From assembly GCA_964556705.1 (NCBI GenBank), contig CAZKXX010000080.1, positions 1 through 18,379 on the forward strand: a DNA stretch of 18,379 nucleotides, written 5' to 3'. Numbering within the stretch: position 1 is the stretch's first letter; every line of letters starts with the position of its first letter. The notes under the pieces are model-generated. The model was not told the DNA's origin, searched no databases, and worked only from the letters and a program-made list of their open reading frames with translations. Positions 1 to 6,600 of this stretch are shown piece after piece. The stretch comes from CAZKXX01 sp964556705. Its GTDB lineage: Bacteria; Acidobacteriota; Terriglobia; UBA7540. A program made the translations under genes and the position numbers.

Positions 1-1
1 C

Positions 2-73
2 GACTACCTGCTGCTCTACACCCAGGCCAAATGCGTCAGCGAAAAAGTGACGGCGGCGGCGACTTCGGCTTAG
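2..73 (+). CDS. 3' end of an unidentified gene (partial, cut by window edge)
   Basis: An open frame enters from the left edge and ends at a TAG at 71-73. It gives 23 residues, beginning DYLLLYTQAKC and ending in a small Ala/Thr-rich tail. I do not recognise the family from so short a piece. It is in the same reading frame as the glycyl-radical ORF that follows at 89-253, with only the TAG between them. However, its residues do not resemble the segment that normally precedes the glycyl-radical loop in pyruvate-formate-lyase-type enzymes, so it is more likely a separate upstream gene. It may be cotranscribed with the next ORF. Confidence 0.3.
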   Translation, partial: DYLLLYTQAKCVSEKVTAAATSA

Positions 74-88
74 GAAGGCGCGGAGGCG

Positions 89-253
89 ATGGCGGCGCGC
101 GATTCAGCGGAGACGCCACGCGCCGCGCAGGCCGACCCGGAGAAGTGCCGGGACTTGATTGTCCGCGTCGCCGGGTACAGCGACTATTTCCGCGACTTGA
201 CGGTGCCGTTGCAGAACGAGATGATCGCGCGCACCGAGCAGAAAGCGTTCTAA
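89..253 (+). CDS. Stand-alone glycyl-radical C-terminal domain (54 aa), split or relict glycyl radical enzyme
   Basis: The 54-aa product matches the C-terminal tail of pyruvate-formate-lyase/CutC/glycerol-dehydratase-type glycyl radical enzymes: residues 6-23 read like the usual SAET.R.AQ.DPEK.RDL stretch, followed by IVRVAGYSDYF (24-34) with the radical glycine at Gly29, then a terminal helix ending IARTEQ. The roughly 700-residue barrel with the catalytic Cys loop is absent. The conserved Tyr of the PEKYRDL motif is Cys here. ATG at 89 has AGGAAGG (72-78), overlapping the upstream stop, as a plausible ribosome site; GGAGG at 82-86 is too close. Known parallel: YfiD/GrcA, a small spare-part protein that replaces a damaged glycyl loop in PFL, though that protein is about 127 aa. 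Alternatives are a remnant of a deleted enzyme gene, or one half of a split enzyme whose large subunit lies upstream. Family assignment is strong; function is open. Confidence 0.6.
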   Translation: MAARDSAETPRAAQADPEKCRDLIVRVAGYSDYFRDLTVPLQNEMIARTEQKAF

Positions 254-481
254 GATTCCGCCGCCCTTGCAGCGAGCGGAGGGAATCGGGTCAGGGATGC
301 ACGACGCGCCGGTCGGTGGCGCGCCGATTCAGGGCATCGAACCGAAAGGCCAGTCTCTATTTGCCGCACAACGACTTGCGGAACGGAGTTGAGAAGGTTT
401 TTGACAGGGAATGCGCCTTCCGCCCGGGCCGGCGTTCCCGATGACCAGTGCGGGCGATCCCGCGATCCGAATGAGGCAAGC
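254..481 (+). other. Intergenic spacer upstream of proline dehydrogenase
   Basis: These 228 bases contain no convincing gene. A TTGACA hexamer lies at 401-406, but no -10 match appears at the proper distance. A TGGCGCG at 317-323 resembles a sigma54 -24 half-site, but the -12 half is missing. The open frame that runs from 389 into the next gene has no ribosome site at its start and reads as low-quality upstream extension. Confidence 0.5.
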
Positions 482-1411
482 ATGAGTGTGATTCGAAGCG
501 CGCTGCTGGCAGCATCGCAAAACAACTGGCTGCGCGAGAAGGCCGCGAGATTCTGGTTCGTGCGGCGGGCGGTCTCGCGTTTCATGCCGGGAGAGACTCT
601 GGAGGATGCGCTGGCCTCCGCTTTGGGAATCGAAAAGCAGGGGTTGGGAACGGTCTTCACCTATCTCGGAGAAAACGTCTCCGACCCGCGCGAGGCCACG
701 GCCGTCAAAGACCATTACCTGACGGTTCTCGAGCAAGTCCGCAACTCGGGTTTGAAGACTGAGATTTCCGTCAAGCTCACTCACCTGGGTCTCGATTTGA
801 GCACGGAGCTTTGCGCGTCGAACCTCACGCGGCTCATTGAAGCCGCGGGCCGCGACAGCGTGGTGTGGGTGGACATGGAATCGAGCGAATACGTGGACCG
901 GACGCTGGAGATTTTCCGCTGCGCGCGCAAGGAACACCCGAACGTGGGACTGTGCTTGCAGGCTTACCTTTACCGGACGGCGGAAGACCTGGCCTCGCTG
1001 ATTCCGCTGGGCGCCGCCGTCCGCCTGGTGAAGGGCGCGTATCGCGAGCCGCCCGAAATCGCGTTCCCGCGCAAGCGCGACGTGGATGAGAACTATTTTC
1101 AACTGACGCGACAACTGCTGAGCGGAGAGGCGCGGAAGGCCGGAGTGCGCCCTGCGATCGCCACGCACGATCCGAAACTCATCCGGCGCATCCAGGACTA
1201 CGCGCTGGCTCAGGGGCTGGGGAAAGATTGCCTCGAGTTCCAGATGCTCTATGGCATCCAGACGGCGTTGCAGCACCGCCTGGCGCGCGAGGGCTGGCGT
1301 TCGATTATCCTGATTGCCTACGGGAGCTGCTGGTTCCCGTGGTTCATGCGGCGGCTGGCGGAGCGCCCCGCGAACGTGCTCTTCGTCATTCGCAATCTGG
1401 TGCCGGCGTGA
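482..1411 (+). CDS. Proline dehydrogenase, monofunctional (FAD-dependent)
   Basis: The 309-aa protein should oxidise L-proline to delta-1-pyrroline-5-carboxylate with FAD, passing electrons to the quinone pool; it would act at the inner face of the membrane. Visible PRODH barrel motifs in order: EISVKLTHLGLDL (94-106), VWVDMESSEY (128-137), LCLQAYLYR (157-165), VRLVKGAYREP (180-190, flavin/substrate region), IATHD (226-230), EFQMLYG (252-258) and the C-terminal FMRRLAERPAN (288-298), whose paired arginines bind the proline carboxylate. The length is that of monofunctional bacterial PRODH; there is no PutA-type P5C dehydrogenase domain and none nearby. I chose ATG 482 because GAGG at 473-476 sits 5 nt upstream and homology begins there; the frame is open back to 389. 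It is followed after 62 bp by an amino-acid permease on the same strand, suggesting a joint proline/amino-acid utilisation unit. Confidence 0.92.
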   Translation: MSVIRSALLAASQNNWLREKAARFWFVRRAVSRFMPGETLEDALASALGIEKQGLGTVFTYLGENVSDPREATAVKDHYLTVLEQVRNSGLKTEISVKLTHLGLDLSTELCASNLTRLIEAAGRDSVVWVDMESSEYVDRTLEIFRCARKEHPNVGLCLQAYLYRTAEDLASLIPLGAAVRLVKGAYREPPEIAFPRKRDVDENYFQLTRQLLSGEARKAGVRPAIATHDPKLIRRIQDYALAQGLGKDCLEFQMLYGIQTALQHRLAREGWRSIILIAYGSCWFPWFMRRLAERPANVLFVIRNLVPA

Positions 1412-1473
1412 TGGTTCGCCGAGTCAGCTGACCAGAAGTCTTTCCAACCTCTCAGGGTTGCGGATTCGATCCG

Positions 1474-2982
1474 ATGTCATCCTTCATCCGAACAGCCACC
1501 GAAGCGCCGCCGGGGCAGCCTGAGGTCGGGTTCATTCGCGGCCTGGGGCTTTTCGATTGCGTGATGGCGGTTGCCGGCGCCATGATCGGCTCCGGCATTT
1601 TCGTCGTCTCGTCGGAAATGGCTCGTGTGACGGGGAGTCCCGGAGGACTGCTCATCGCCTGGGTGCTCACGGGCCTGCTGACCGTCGCGGCGGCCGTCTC
1701 CTGCGGCGAGCTGGCCGGCATGATGCCGCGCGCCGGAGGACTCTACGTTTATCTTCGCGAGGCCTATTCCCCCCTGGGCGGTTTTCTCTACGGCTGGACG
1801 CTGTTCGCCGTGATCCAAACCGGGTCCATCGCCGCGGTCGCCGTCGCCTTTGTGCGTTTTTCCGGAGTCCTCTGGCCGACGCTTTCGGAAACGAACTACC
1901 TCATTCCGCCGCTGCACCTCTCATGGCGCTATGCCGTCTCGCTTTCCACGACGCAACTGGCGGCGATCATCGTGATCGTGCTGCTGACCTGGACGAATTG
2001 CGCGGGACTCAAGTACGGAAAGGCCGTTCAGAACATCTTCACGGTCGCGAAAACCGGGGCGCTTCTGGGCCTCATCGCACTGGGGCTCACGGTGGGCCGA
2101 AATCCGGAGGCCCTCGCCGCAAACTTCGGCGACCTGTGGACCGCCCGCGGGCAGGCCCCGCTGGGACTGGGCCTCGATGCGGCGACGGCCGTGGGCTTCG
2201 TGGCCGCGATTTGTGTCGCTCAGGTGGGATCGCTGTTCTCGTCCGACTCCTGGCACAACGTGACCTTCGCGGCCGACGAGGTGAAGGACCCGCGGCGCAC
2301 GCTCCCGCTCGCGCTGGCGATCGGGTCCACGCTCGTCGTCGTCCTCTATCTTCTGGCGAACCTGGCGTATCTTTCTGTTCTCTCGCTCGGCGAGATGCAG
2401 ACCGCGCCCTCGGACCGCGTCGCGACTGAAATGCTCCAGAGAATCTTTCCAGGAGGCGGGGCGGCGCTGATGGCGATCGCGATCATGATCTCCACGTTCG
2501 GCTGCGTGAACACCTTGATTCTCGCCGGAGCGCGCGCCTGTTACGCGATGGCACGGCACGGTCTCTTCTTTCCGGCGGCGGGCCGTCTGAACACAGCCAG
2601 AGTTCCGGGCGCGGCGCTGGTCGTCCAAGGACTGTGGGCGGCGGCCCTGGTCCTGCCGAGGACGTTCGACCCGGATACCGCCAGCTACGGAAACGTCTAT
2701 ACCAACCTTCTCGATTACATCATCTCCGCAGCCCTCCTCTTCTATATCCTGACCATCGCCGGCGTCTTTCGTCTCCGCCGGCGGCGCCCGGAGGCGGAAA
2801 GACCGTATCGCGTCTGGGGCTATCCCTACGTCCCCGTCCTCTACCTCGCAGGCGCCACCGCCATTTTCGTTTCACTCTGCGTCTTCCGGCAGTCCACGAC
2901 GTGGCCGGGCCTCGTCATCGTTCTGCTGGGGCTTCCGGTTTACGCTCTGGTCCGAAACTACGTGAAGGCTGAAGAAGCCTGA
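1474..2982 (+). CDS. APC-superfamily amino acid permease
   Basis: The 502-aa product is a polytopic inner-membrane transporter with about 12 hydrophobic segments. The first helix carries the APC signature AGAMIGSGIFVV (34-45), the unwound GSGIF segment that binds the amino acid's carboxylate and amino groups. A conserved PRAGGLYVYLREAY segment after TM2 and a cytoplasmic DEVKDPRRTLPLA loop mid-protein are typical of LAT/APC-type amino-acid exchangers and symporters. An HNVTFAADE segment precedes that loop. The substrate cannot be read from sequence; the proline dehydrogenase 62 bp upstream suggests proline or a related amino acid (inference). ATG 1474 starts a short polar N-terminus before TM1; the upstream AGGG is a poor and distant ribosome site, so translation may depend on the upstream gene. 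It converges with the response-regulator gene (gap 2983-3027). Confidence 0.88.
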   Translation: MSSFIRTATEAPPGQPEVGFIRGLGLFDCVMAVAGAMIGSGIFVVSSEMARVTGSPGGLLIAWVLTGLLTVAAAVSCGELAGMMPRAGGLYVYLREAYSPLGGFLYGWTLFAVIQTGSIAAVAVAFVRFSGVLWPTLSETNYLIPPLHLSWRYAVSLSTTQLAAIIVIVLLTWTNCAGLKYGKAVQNIFTVAKTGALLGLIALGLTVGRNPEALAANFGDLWTARGQAPLGLGLDAATAVGFVAAICVAQVGSLFSSDSWHNVTFAADEVKDPRRTLPLALAIGSTLVVVLYLLANLAYLSVLSLGEMQTAPSDRVATEMLQRIFPGGGAALMAIAIMISTFGCVNTLILAGARACYAMARHGLFFPAAGRLNTARVPGAALVVQGLWAAALVLPRTFDPDTASYGNVYTNLLDYIISAALLFYILTIAGVFRLRRRRPEAERPYRVWGYPYVPVLYLAGATAIFVSLCVFRQSTTWPGLVIVLLGLPVYALVRNYVKAEEA

Positions 2983-3027
2983 AAGTCGGGGCGGCTTTCG
3001 GGAAGGTCTTTCCGACCGGTGCGGGTC

Positions 3028-4449
3028 TCAGGCGGGCGGACGAATGCCGTACTGTCGAATCTTGTAAAGGAGGGCCTTGTAACTGATCTTGAGCTGGCGG
3101 GCGGCGGCGCGCCGGTTCCAGCCCGTCTCGGCGAGCGCCTTGCTGATCGCCTCCAGCTCCGCGACGCCTTTGAGGTTGCGGACCAGCGATTTCAGATCCT
3201 GCGCGAGCGGGCCGGTCTCGCGCTTGACGGAAGAAGCCGGAGGGGTCCTGCGGTTCCGAGAAAGGTCCAGCTCCCCGAGCGCCAGGTCTTCTTGCCCGAG
3301 AATCAGGTAACGCTTGACGAAGTTCTCCAACTCGCGCAGGTTCCCGGGCCAGTCGTGCTGGAGGCAGCGATCAAGCAGCGTGGCGGAAAGCGGCAACGGG
3401 TCGCGCCCGAACTGAGCGGCGAAGGTGGAGAGGAAATGGCGCAGGAGCGACGGGATTTCCTCGCGCCGCTCGCGCAGCGGCGGGAGATGGATCGTCAGCC
3501 CGTTCAGCCGGTAGTAGAGGTCCTCGCGCAACTGGCGCGTCTGAAGGGCTTTCTGAACGTCCACGTTGGTGGCAGCGAGGACGCGCACGTCCACTTGTAC
3601 GATTCCGCGCGCCCCCAGCCGGGAGAAGCGACCGTCCTGGAGGACGTGCAGCAGCTTCGCCTGCAGGCCGGGAGGCATTTCGCCGATTTCGTCGAGCAGG
3701 ATCGTTCCCTTATCGGACAACTCGAACTTGCCCGGCTTCGAGCGCACCGCGCCCGTGAAGGCGCCGGCTTCGTATCCGAAGAGTTCGCTCTCCAGCAGGT
3801 CTGCCGGAAGCGCCGCGCAATTGACCTTGAGGAAGGTCTGGCGGGCCCGGGGCGAGAAACGGTGAATCAGCCGCGCGACCACTTCCTTGCCCGTCCCGCT
3901 TTCGCCGAGCAGTAGCACGGGCAGGTCCACGGCAGCGATCTGCTGCGCCTGCTCGTACACTTTGCGCATGGCAGGGCTCACCGCCAGAAAGGAGATATCG
4001 TCTCCCAGTTCTTCGATAATCGTCGGTGGACCGAGCGATTCCGGCGAGCCCGCCACACCCGAGACGCTCAGGCTTTGCCGGAGAACCACGTCGAACTCGG
4101 CTTTCTGAAAGGGCTTCGACAAGTAGTCCTGCGCGCCCAGGCGCATGGCCTCAACCACACGCCGCGGCTCGGTGGCGCAGGAAAGCATGATGACGCGCTG
4201 GGAGGGACGAATCTCCAGCAGCCGCGCGAGCGTCTGGAGCCCGTCGAGCTCCGGCATCATCAGGTCGAGCAGAACGACATCGGGGGGAGGGTCCTTCCTC
4301 AGGCGATCGAGAGCCACGACGCCGCTTTCCGCGGTCTCCACGGCGTACGCGCCGGACTCCAGCACCGTCCTCATGTAGCGGAGAATTTCCGGCTCGTCGT
4401 CCACGACCAGCACCCTCGCCGGCGGAGGCAGATTCGGCTTCACGTTCAC
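3028..4449 (-). CDS. NtrC-family sigma54-dependent response regulator
   Basis: The 473-aa protein has three domains. An N-terminal REC domain (about 12-125) carries the acidic pair DDE, phospho-acceptor Asp62 in LLDLMMP and Lys112. The sigma54-interacting AAA+ domain (about 150-385) has Walker A GESGTGKE (182-189), loop 1 GAFTGA (229-234) that contacts sigma54, Walker B GTILLDEIGE (248-257) and REDLYYRLN (308-316). A Fis-type helix-turn-helix (about 430-470, GWNRRAAARQLKISYKALLY) ends the protein. All key residues are intact, so it should be a phosphorylation-controlled, ATP-driven enhancer-binding activator. The start is GTG at 4449-4447, overlapping the kinase stop (GTGA), with GGAG just upstream; coupled translation with the kinase makes them a cognate pair. 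Target genes are unknown; the neighbours are proline/amino-acid genes and a PilZ gene. Confidence 0.95.
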   Translation of the reverse strand: MNVKPNLPPPARVLVVDDEPEILRYMRTVLESGAYAVETAESGVVALDRLRKDPPPDVVLLDLMMPELDGLQTLARLLEIRPSQRVIMLSCATEPRRVVEAMRLGAQDYLSKPFQKAEFDVVLRQSLSVSGVAGSPESLGPPTIIEELGDDISFLAVSPAMRKVYEQAQQIAAVDLPVLLLGESGTGKEVVARLIHRFSPRARQTFLKVNCAALPADLLESELFGYEAGAFTGAVRSKPGKFELSDKGTILLDEIGEMPPGLQAKLLHVLQDGRFSRLGARGIVQVDVRVLAATNVDVQKALQTRQLREDLYYRLNGLTIHLPPLRERREEIPSLLRHFLSTFAAQFGRDPLPLSATLLDRCLQHDWPGNLRELENFVKRYLILGQEDLALGELDLSRNRRTPPASSVKRETGPLAQDLKSLVRNLKGVAELEAISKALAETGWNRRAAARQLKISYKALLYKIRQYGIRPPA

Positions 4450-5480
4450 CGCTCCTCCTCGGTCGTCGTGGGCAGGAGAAACGAGATTTTGGTTCCGACT
4501 CCCACTTCACTCTCCACCCAGATTTTTCCCTGATGCGCTTCGACGATTCGGCGGACGATGGCCAGACCCAGACCCGTTCCCGCGCCCTCGTCGCCGTGGA
4601 CGGGGATCCTGAAGTCGCTGAAAATCTCCTGCTGGTATTCGATGGGAATCCCCGAACCCGTGTCCGTCACAGTCACGCGGACCGCGTTCGGCTCGGCCTT
4701 CGCGCGCTTCCGACGCTCCCTGAAGTGCGGCGTGCGTTCGCTCCTTCTCTCCCAGTGAAAGGGCTCGGCGGTGATCCACACGGAGCCCCCCGCAGGGGTG
4801 TGCCGGGCGGCGTTTTCGAGCAAGTTGGAAACCGCCTGCTGCATTCGCACTCTGTCAAACTGGAAGGGTCTTAACCGCGCATCCAGTGGAAAATAGAGCG
4901 CGATGCGTTTCCTCTCAAACTCAGCAAACCAGATTCCGAAGACTTCGGAGAGGCACGAATTCAAGTCCTCCCTCTCCAGCTTCAGGGTGAGCCGGCCTGA
5001 CTCGAGACGGGTCAACGCCAGCAGATCCTGCACAAAACGCTGCAGGCGCGCGCAACTGCCCGCACAATCTTCCAGCACCGCGCGCTGGCGATCGGTCAGC
5101 TTTCCCACCTTGCCGCCCAGCAGCAACTCGATGTATCCGGCAAGGATGGAAAGCGGCGTCTTCAGCTCGTGGGCCGCCTCCGCCACAAGCCGGCGCTCGC
5201 CTTCGTGCAGGTCCGCGAAGCCCTGCGCCAGTTCGGCGCAGGCCGGAAGGCTCGAACGGCTCGCCGGAGTTGATCCCCCCTCGACATGCGGTAAGCGGCG
5301 GATCTCCTCCAGCACTTTCTCGACAAGTTCCAGTTTGCCGGATTCCTTCAGCTCCGCGCGGCATTGAGCGGAGAGTGCCTCCGCCCTGCCGAACGAACCG
5401 GGGACAGTCGGAGATTCTCCTTTCAATTCCCGCTCCAGCCTCTCGATTTGGTCCGGCTCAGGTTCGTCTTTTCTTCTCAT
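4446..5480 (-). CDS. Soluble sensor histidine kinase, partner of the NtrC-type regulator
   Basis: The 344-aa protein has no membrane segment or recognisable sensor domain; its first 90 residues are charged and probably helical. HisKA holds His104 in EAAHELKTPLS (101-111). The HATPase domain has the N box SNLLENAARH (218-227), G1 DTGSGIP (273-279 region) and G2 GTGLGLAI (301-308), so catalytic residues are complete. An Arg/Lys-rich stretch of some 25 residues (about 242-266) is inserted between the N and G1 boxes, making that interval about 22 residues longer than in the Amt-kinase of this same window. The ATG at 5480 is preferred: AGGA lies 6 nt upstream, whereas an in-frame TTG at 5483 would be too close. 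The gene overlaps the regulator gene by four bases. Absence of an input domain suggests it senses an intracellular cue or is driven by a partner protein (inference). Confidence 0.92.
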   Translation of the reverse strand: MRRKDEPEPDQIERLERELKGESPTVPGSFGRAEALSAQCRAELKESGKLELVEKVLEEIRRLPHVEGGSTPASRSSLPACAELAQGFADLHEGERRLVAEAAHELKTPLSILAGYIELLLGGKVGKLTDRQRAVLEDCAGSCARLQRFVQDLLALTRLESGRLTLKLEREDLNSCLSEVFGIWFAEFERKRIALYFPLDARLRPFQFDRVRMQQAVSNLLENAARHTPAGGSVWITAEPFHWERRSERTPHFRERRKRAKAEPNAVRVTVTDTGSGIPIEYQQEIFSDFRIPVHGDEGAGTGLGLAIVRRIVEAHQGKIWVESEVGVGTKISFLLPTTTEEER

Positions 5481-5510
5481 CAAAGGTCCTGCCGGGTTGC
5501 CGAGAGTCGA

Positions 5511-5533
5511 GAGGGAGGAACCATTTCTCCCTC
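5511..5533. repeat. Inverted repeat in the kinase-gene leader
   Basis: GAGGGAG and CTCCCTC (7-bp arms, 9-nt spacer) lie 31-53 bp upstream of the kinase ATG. It could be an operator half-site pair or a small hairpin in the leader. It is short enough to be chance. Confidence 0.3.
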
Positions 5534-5565
5534 ACAGCGTCGCGCAGGGCAGTCCATCTACATCT

Positions 5566-5571
5566 ATTCTA
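5566..5571 (-). promoter_or_regulatory. Candidate -10 element for the kinase/regulator operon
   Basis: On the - strand this reads TAGAAT (5 of 6 to TATAAT), about 85 nt before the kinase ATG. No good -35 hexamer lies 17 bp upstream. A second weak pair (TTGTGT, 17 bp, TAATAT) lies further upstream around 5596-5625 on the same strand. Either would give a leader of about 75-110 nt. Confidence 0.25.
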
Positions 5572-5783
5572 GATCTTGGTGACATCTTTATTGGATATTA
5601 ACCACTGTGTACAGGCGACACAACTCTCCCTCCAGATTCCTCCGCATCCAGAATTTTTTTCAGGACCCCCGTTGTCTGCATTGCCGCAGGGTACTCCTAT
5701 ACGGTACCGACGCCGCCTGCACCTGTCAATAACACGGAAGTGTGACTAGCCGGACAAAGCGGTCGTAAGATCCGTGCATCTCC

Positions 5784-5822
5784 ATGAGTCAAAAGAGGAT
5801 AGTCCTGTGGAGAAAAATATGA
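5784..5822 (+). CDS. Possible 12-aa leader peptide ORF
   Basis: ATG at 5784 opens a frame encoding MSQKRIVLWRKI and stops at TGA 5820-5822. The stop overlaps the ATG of the next small ORF as ATGA, the usual form of translational coupling. No ribosome site is obvious upstream of the first ATG. At this size it may well be chance. Confidence 0.15.
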   Translation: MSQKRIVLWRKI

Positions 5823-5935
5823 AAAATTTGAGGGGCGTCAGGGTAAATTCCGAACACCAAGTGGCACGATTTCTTGAGATTGCGGCCCATCCAAGGCCCT
5901 TGGAAAGTCTCCAGACATTCCTTAACCTGAACTAA
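5819..5935 (+). CDS. Possible 38-aa small protein
   Basis: The ORF begins MKNLRGVRVNSEHQ and ends TFLNLN, stop TAA 5933-5935. GTGGAG (5807-5812 region) sits 6-7 nt before the ATG, a credible ribosome site. The ORF lies in the AT-richer spacer between the divergent kinase and PilZ genes and is followed at once by an A-tract and AAGGAG (5939-5944). I recognise no family. If real, it would be a small soluble protein cotranscribed with the PilZ gene. Conservation would be needed to separate it from chance. Confidence 0.3.
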   Translation: MKNLRGVRVNSEHQVARFLEIAAHPRPLESLQTFLNLN

Positions 5936-6018
5936 AAAAAGGAGTTGTGTCGCAGCCCGCTTCCGGGGAGAGGCGTTTGGTCGGGTGATTGCTACATCGG
6001 AGACACAGGGGGTCGTCT

Positions 6019-6405
6019 GTGCTTAAGAAAGAGTCCCGCCGCTGGCAGCGGCTACCCTTATCTATCCCCGTTTTCGTCCGCGGCACGGACCAGTCCGGCC
6101 AGGAATTCCTGGAATTCACGGCGCTTTTGAACATCAGCGGCGGGGGAGCGCTCGTGGCCATGCGGCGCGTGCCTTCCTCTGACGGCCGCCTGGACATTGA
6201 AATCCCACTGCCTCCAGCTCCGGGCATCGAGAAAGCGCAGCCGCGCGCGCAGCGGATTCGCGGGCGCGTAGTCCACGCTTCCCAGTGGGAATCGCACGGC
6301 CTGATGGGTCTGGAATTCTCCCGCCCGCTGCTGAAGCCCATGGCGGAAGAGTTGAGGAAAGCTCGAGCGAAACGCAGCGCCGCTTCCCCGCGCCCGGCCA
6401 ACTGA
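6019..6405 (+). CDS. PilZ-domain protein (putative c-di-GMP receptor)
   Basis: The 128-aa product is essentially one PilZ domain. The N-terminal basic motif ESRRWQRLPLSIPV supplies the RxxxR c-di-GMP-binding arginines, and LLNISGGGALV supplies the N-x-S-x-x-G motif about 35 residues later. The hydrophobic strand pattern and the GLEFSRPL strand near the end also fit the beta-barrel. A basic, Ala-rich tail follows. Single-domain PilZ proteins bind c-di-GMP and act through partner proteins in motility, polysaccharide secretion or adhesion. GTG at 6019 is chosen because AGGGGG (6007-6012) lies 6 nt upstream; the frame is open upstream to a TTG at 5989, without a good ribosome site. It is divergent from the kinase/NtrC pair and so a possible target of that regulator. 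Confidence 0.82.
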   Translation: MLKKESRRWQRLPLSIPVFVRGTDQSGQEFLEFTALLNISGGGALVAMRRVPSSDGRLDIEIPLPPAPGIEKAQPRAQRIRGRVVHASQWESHGLMGLEFSRPLLKPMAEELRKARAKRSAASPRPAN

Positions 6406-6458
6406 GGTTTCCACCACTTCCAACCCTTGTCTCCTCGCAGTTTCCCGGGATGTCCCTC

Positions 6459-6478
6459 CCAGAATTCTCCAGAATTCT
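6459..6478. repeat. 10-bp tandem duplication
   Basis: CCAGAATTCT occurs twice back to back in the 195-bp space between the convergent PilZ and aminotransferase genes. No gene or clear terminator is seen in the rest of 6406-6600. Confidence 0.6.
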
Positions 6479-6600
6479 TTGCCAAGCATTCCTCCCCTTC
6501 CCATCTCGGGACACTGCGGATTGGAGCAGACTGAAGTGAAGGTATTCGCCCTGCGCTGCTCAGGCACGGAAAAGGTGCTGAAGGTTCAGGACCCGACAAG

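Noticed and set aside
2..253. Read-through of the in-frame TAG (71-73) joining the upstream tail to the glycyl-radical ORF
   Set aside because: The upstream residues do not resemble the part of a glycyl radical enzyme that should precede the loop, and a proper ATG with a ribosome site follows the stop.
389..481. N-terminal extension of proline dehydrogenase from 389
   Set aside because: No ribosome site there; the extra residues are unlike the family and ATG 482 has GAGG at good spacing.
5862..5877. Sigma54 promoter before the PilZ gene (TGGCACG...CTTGA)
   Set aside because: The -24 half is perfect but the -12 half is shifted by one base and lacks the GC dinucleotide, so it is kept only as a half-site.
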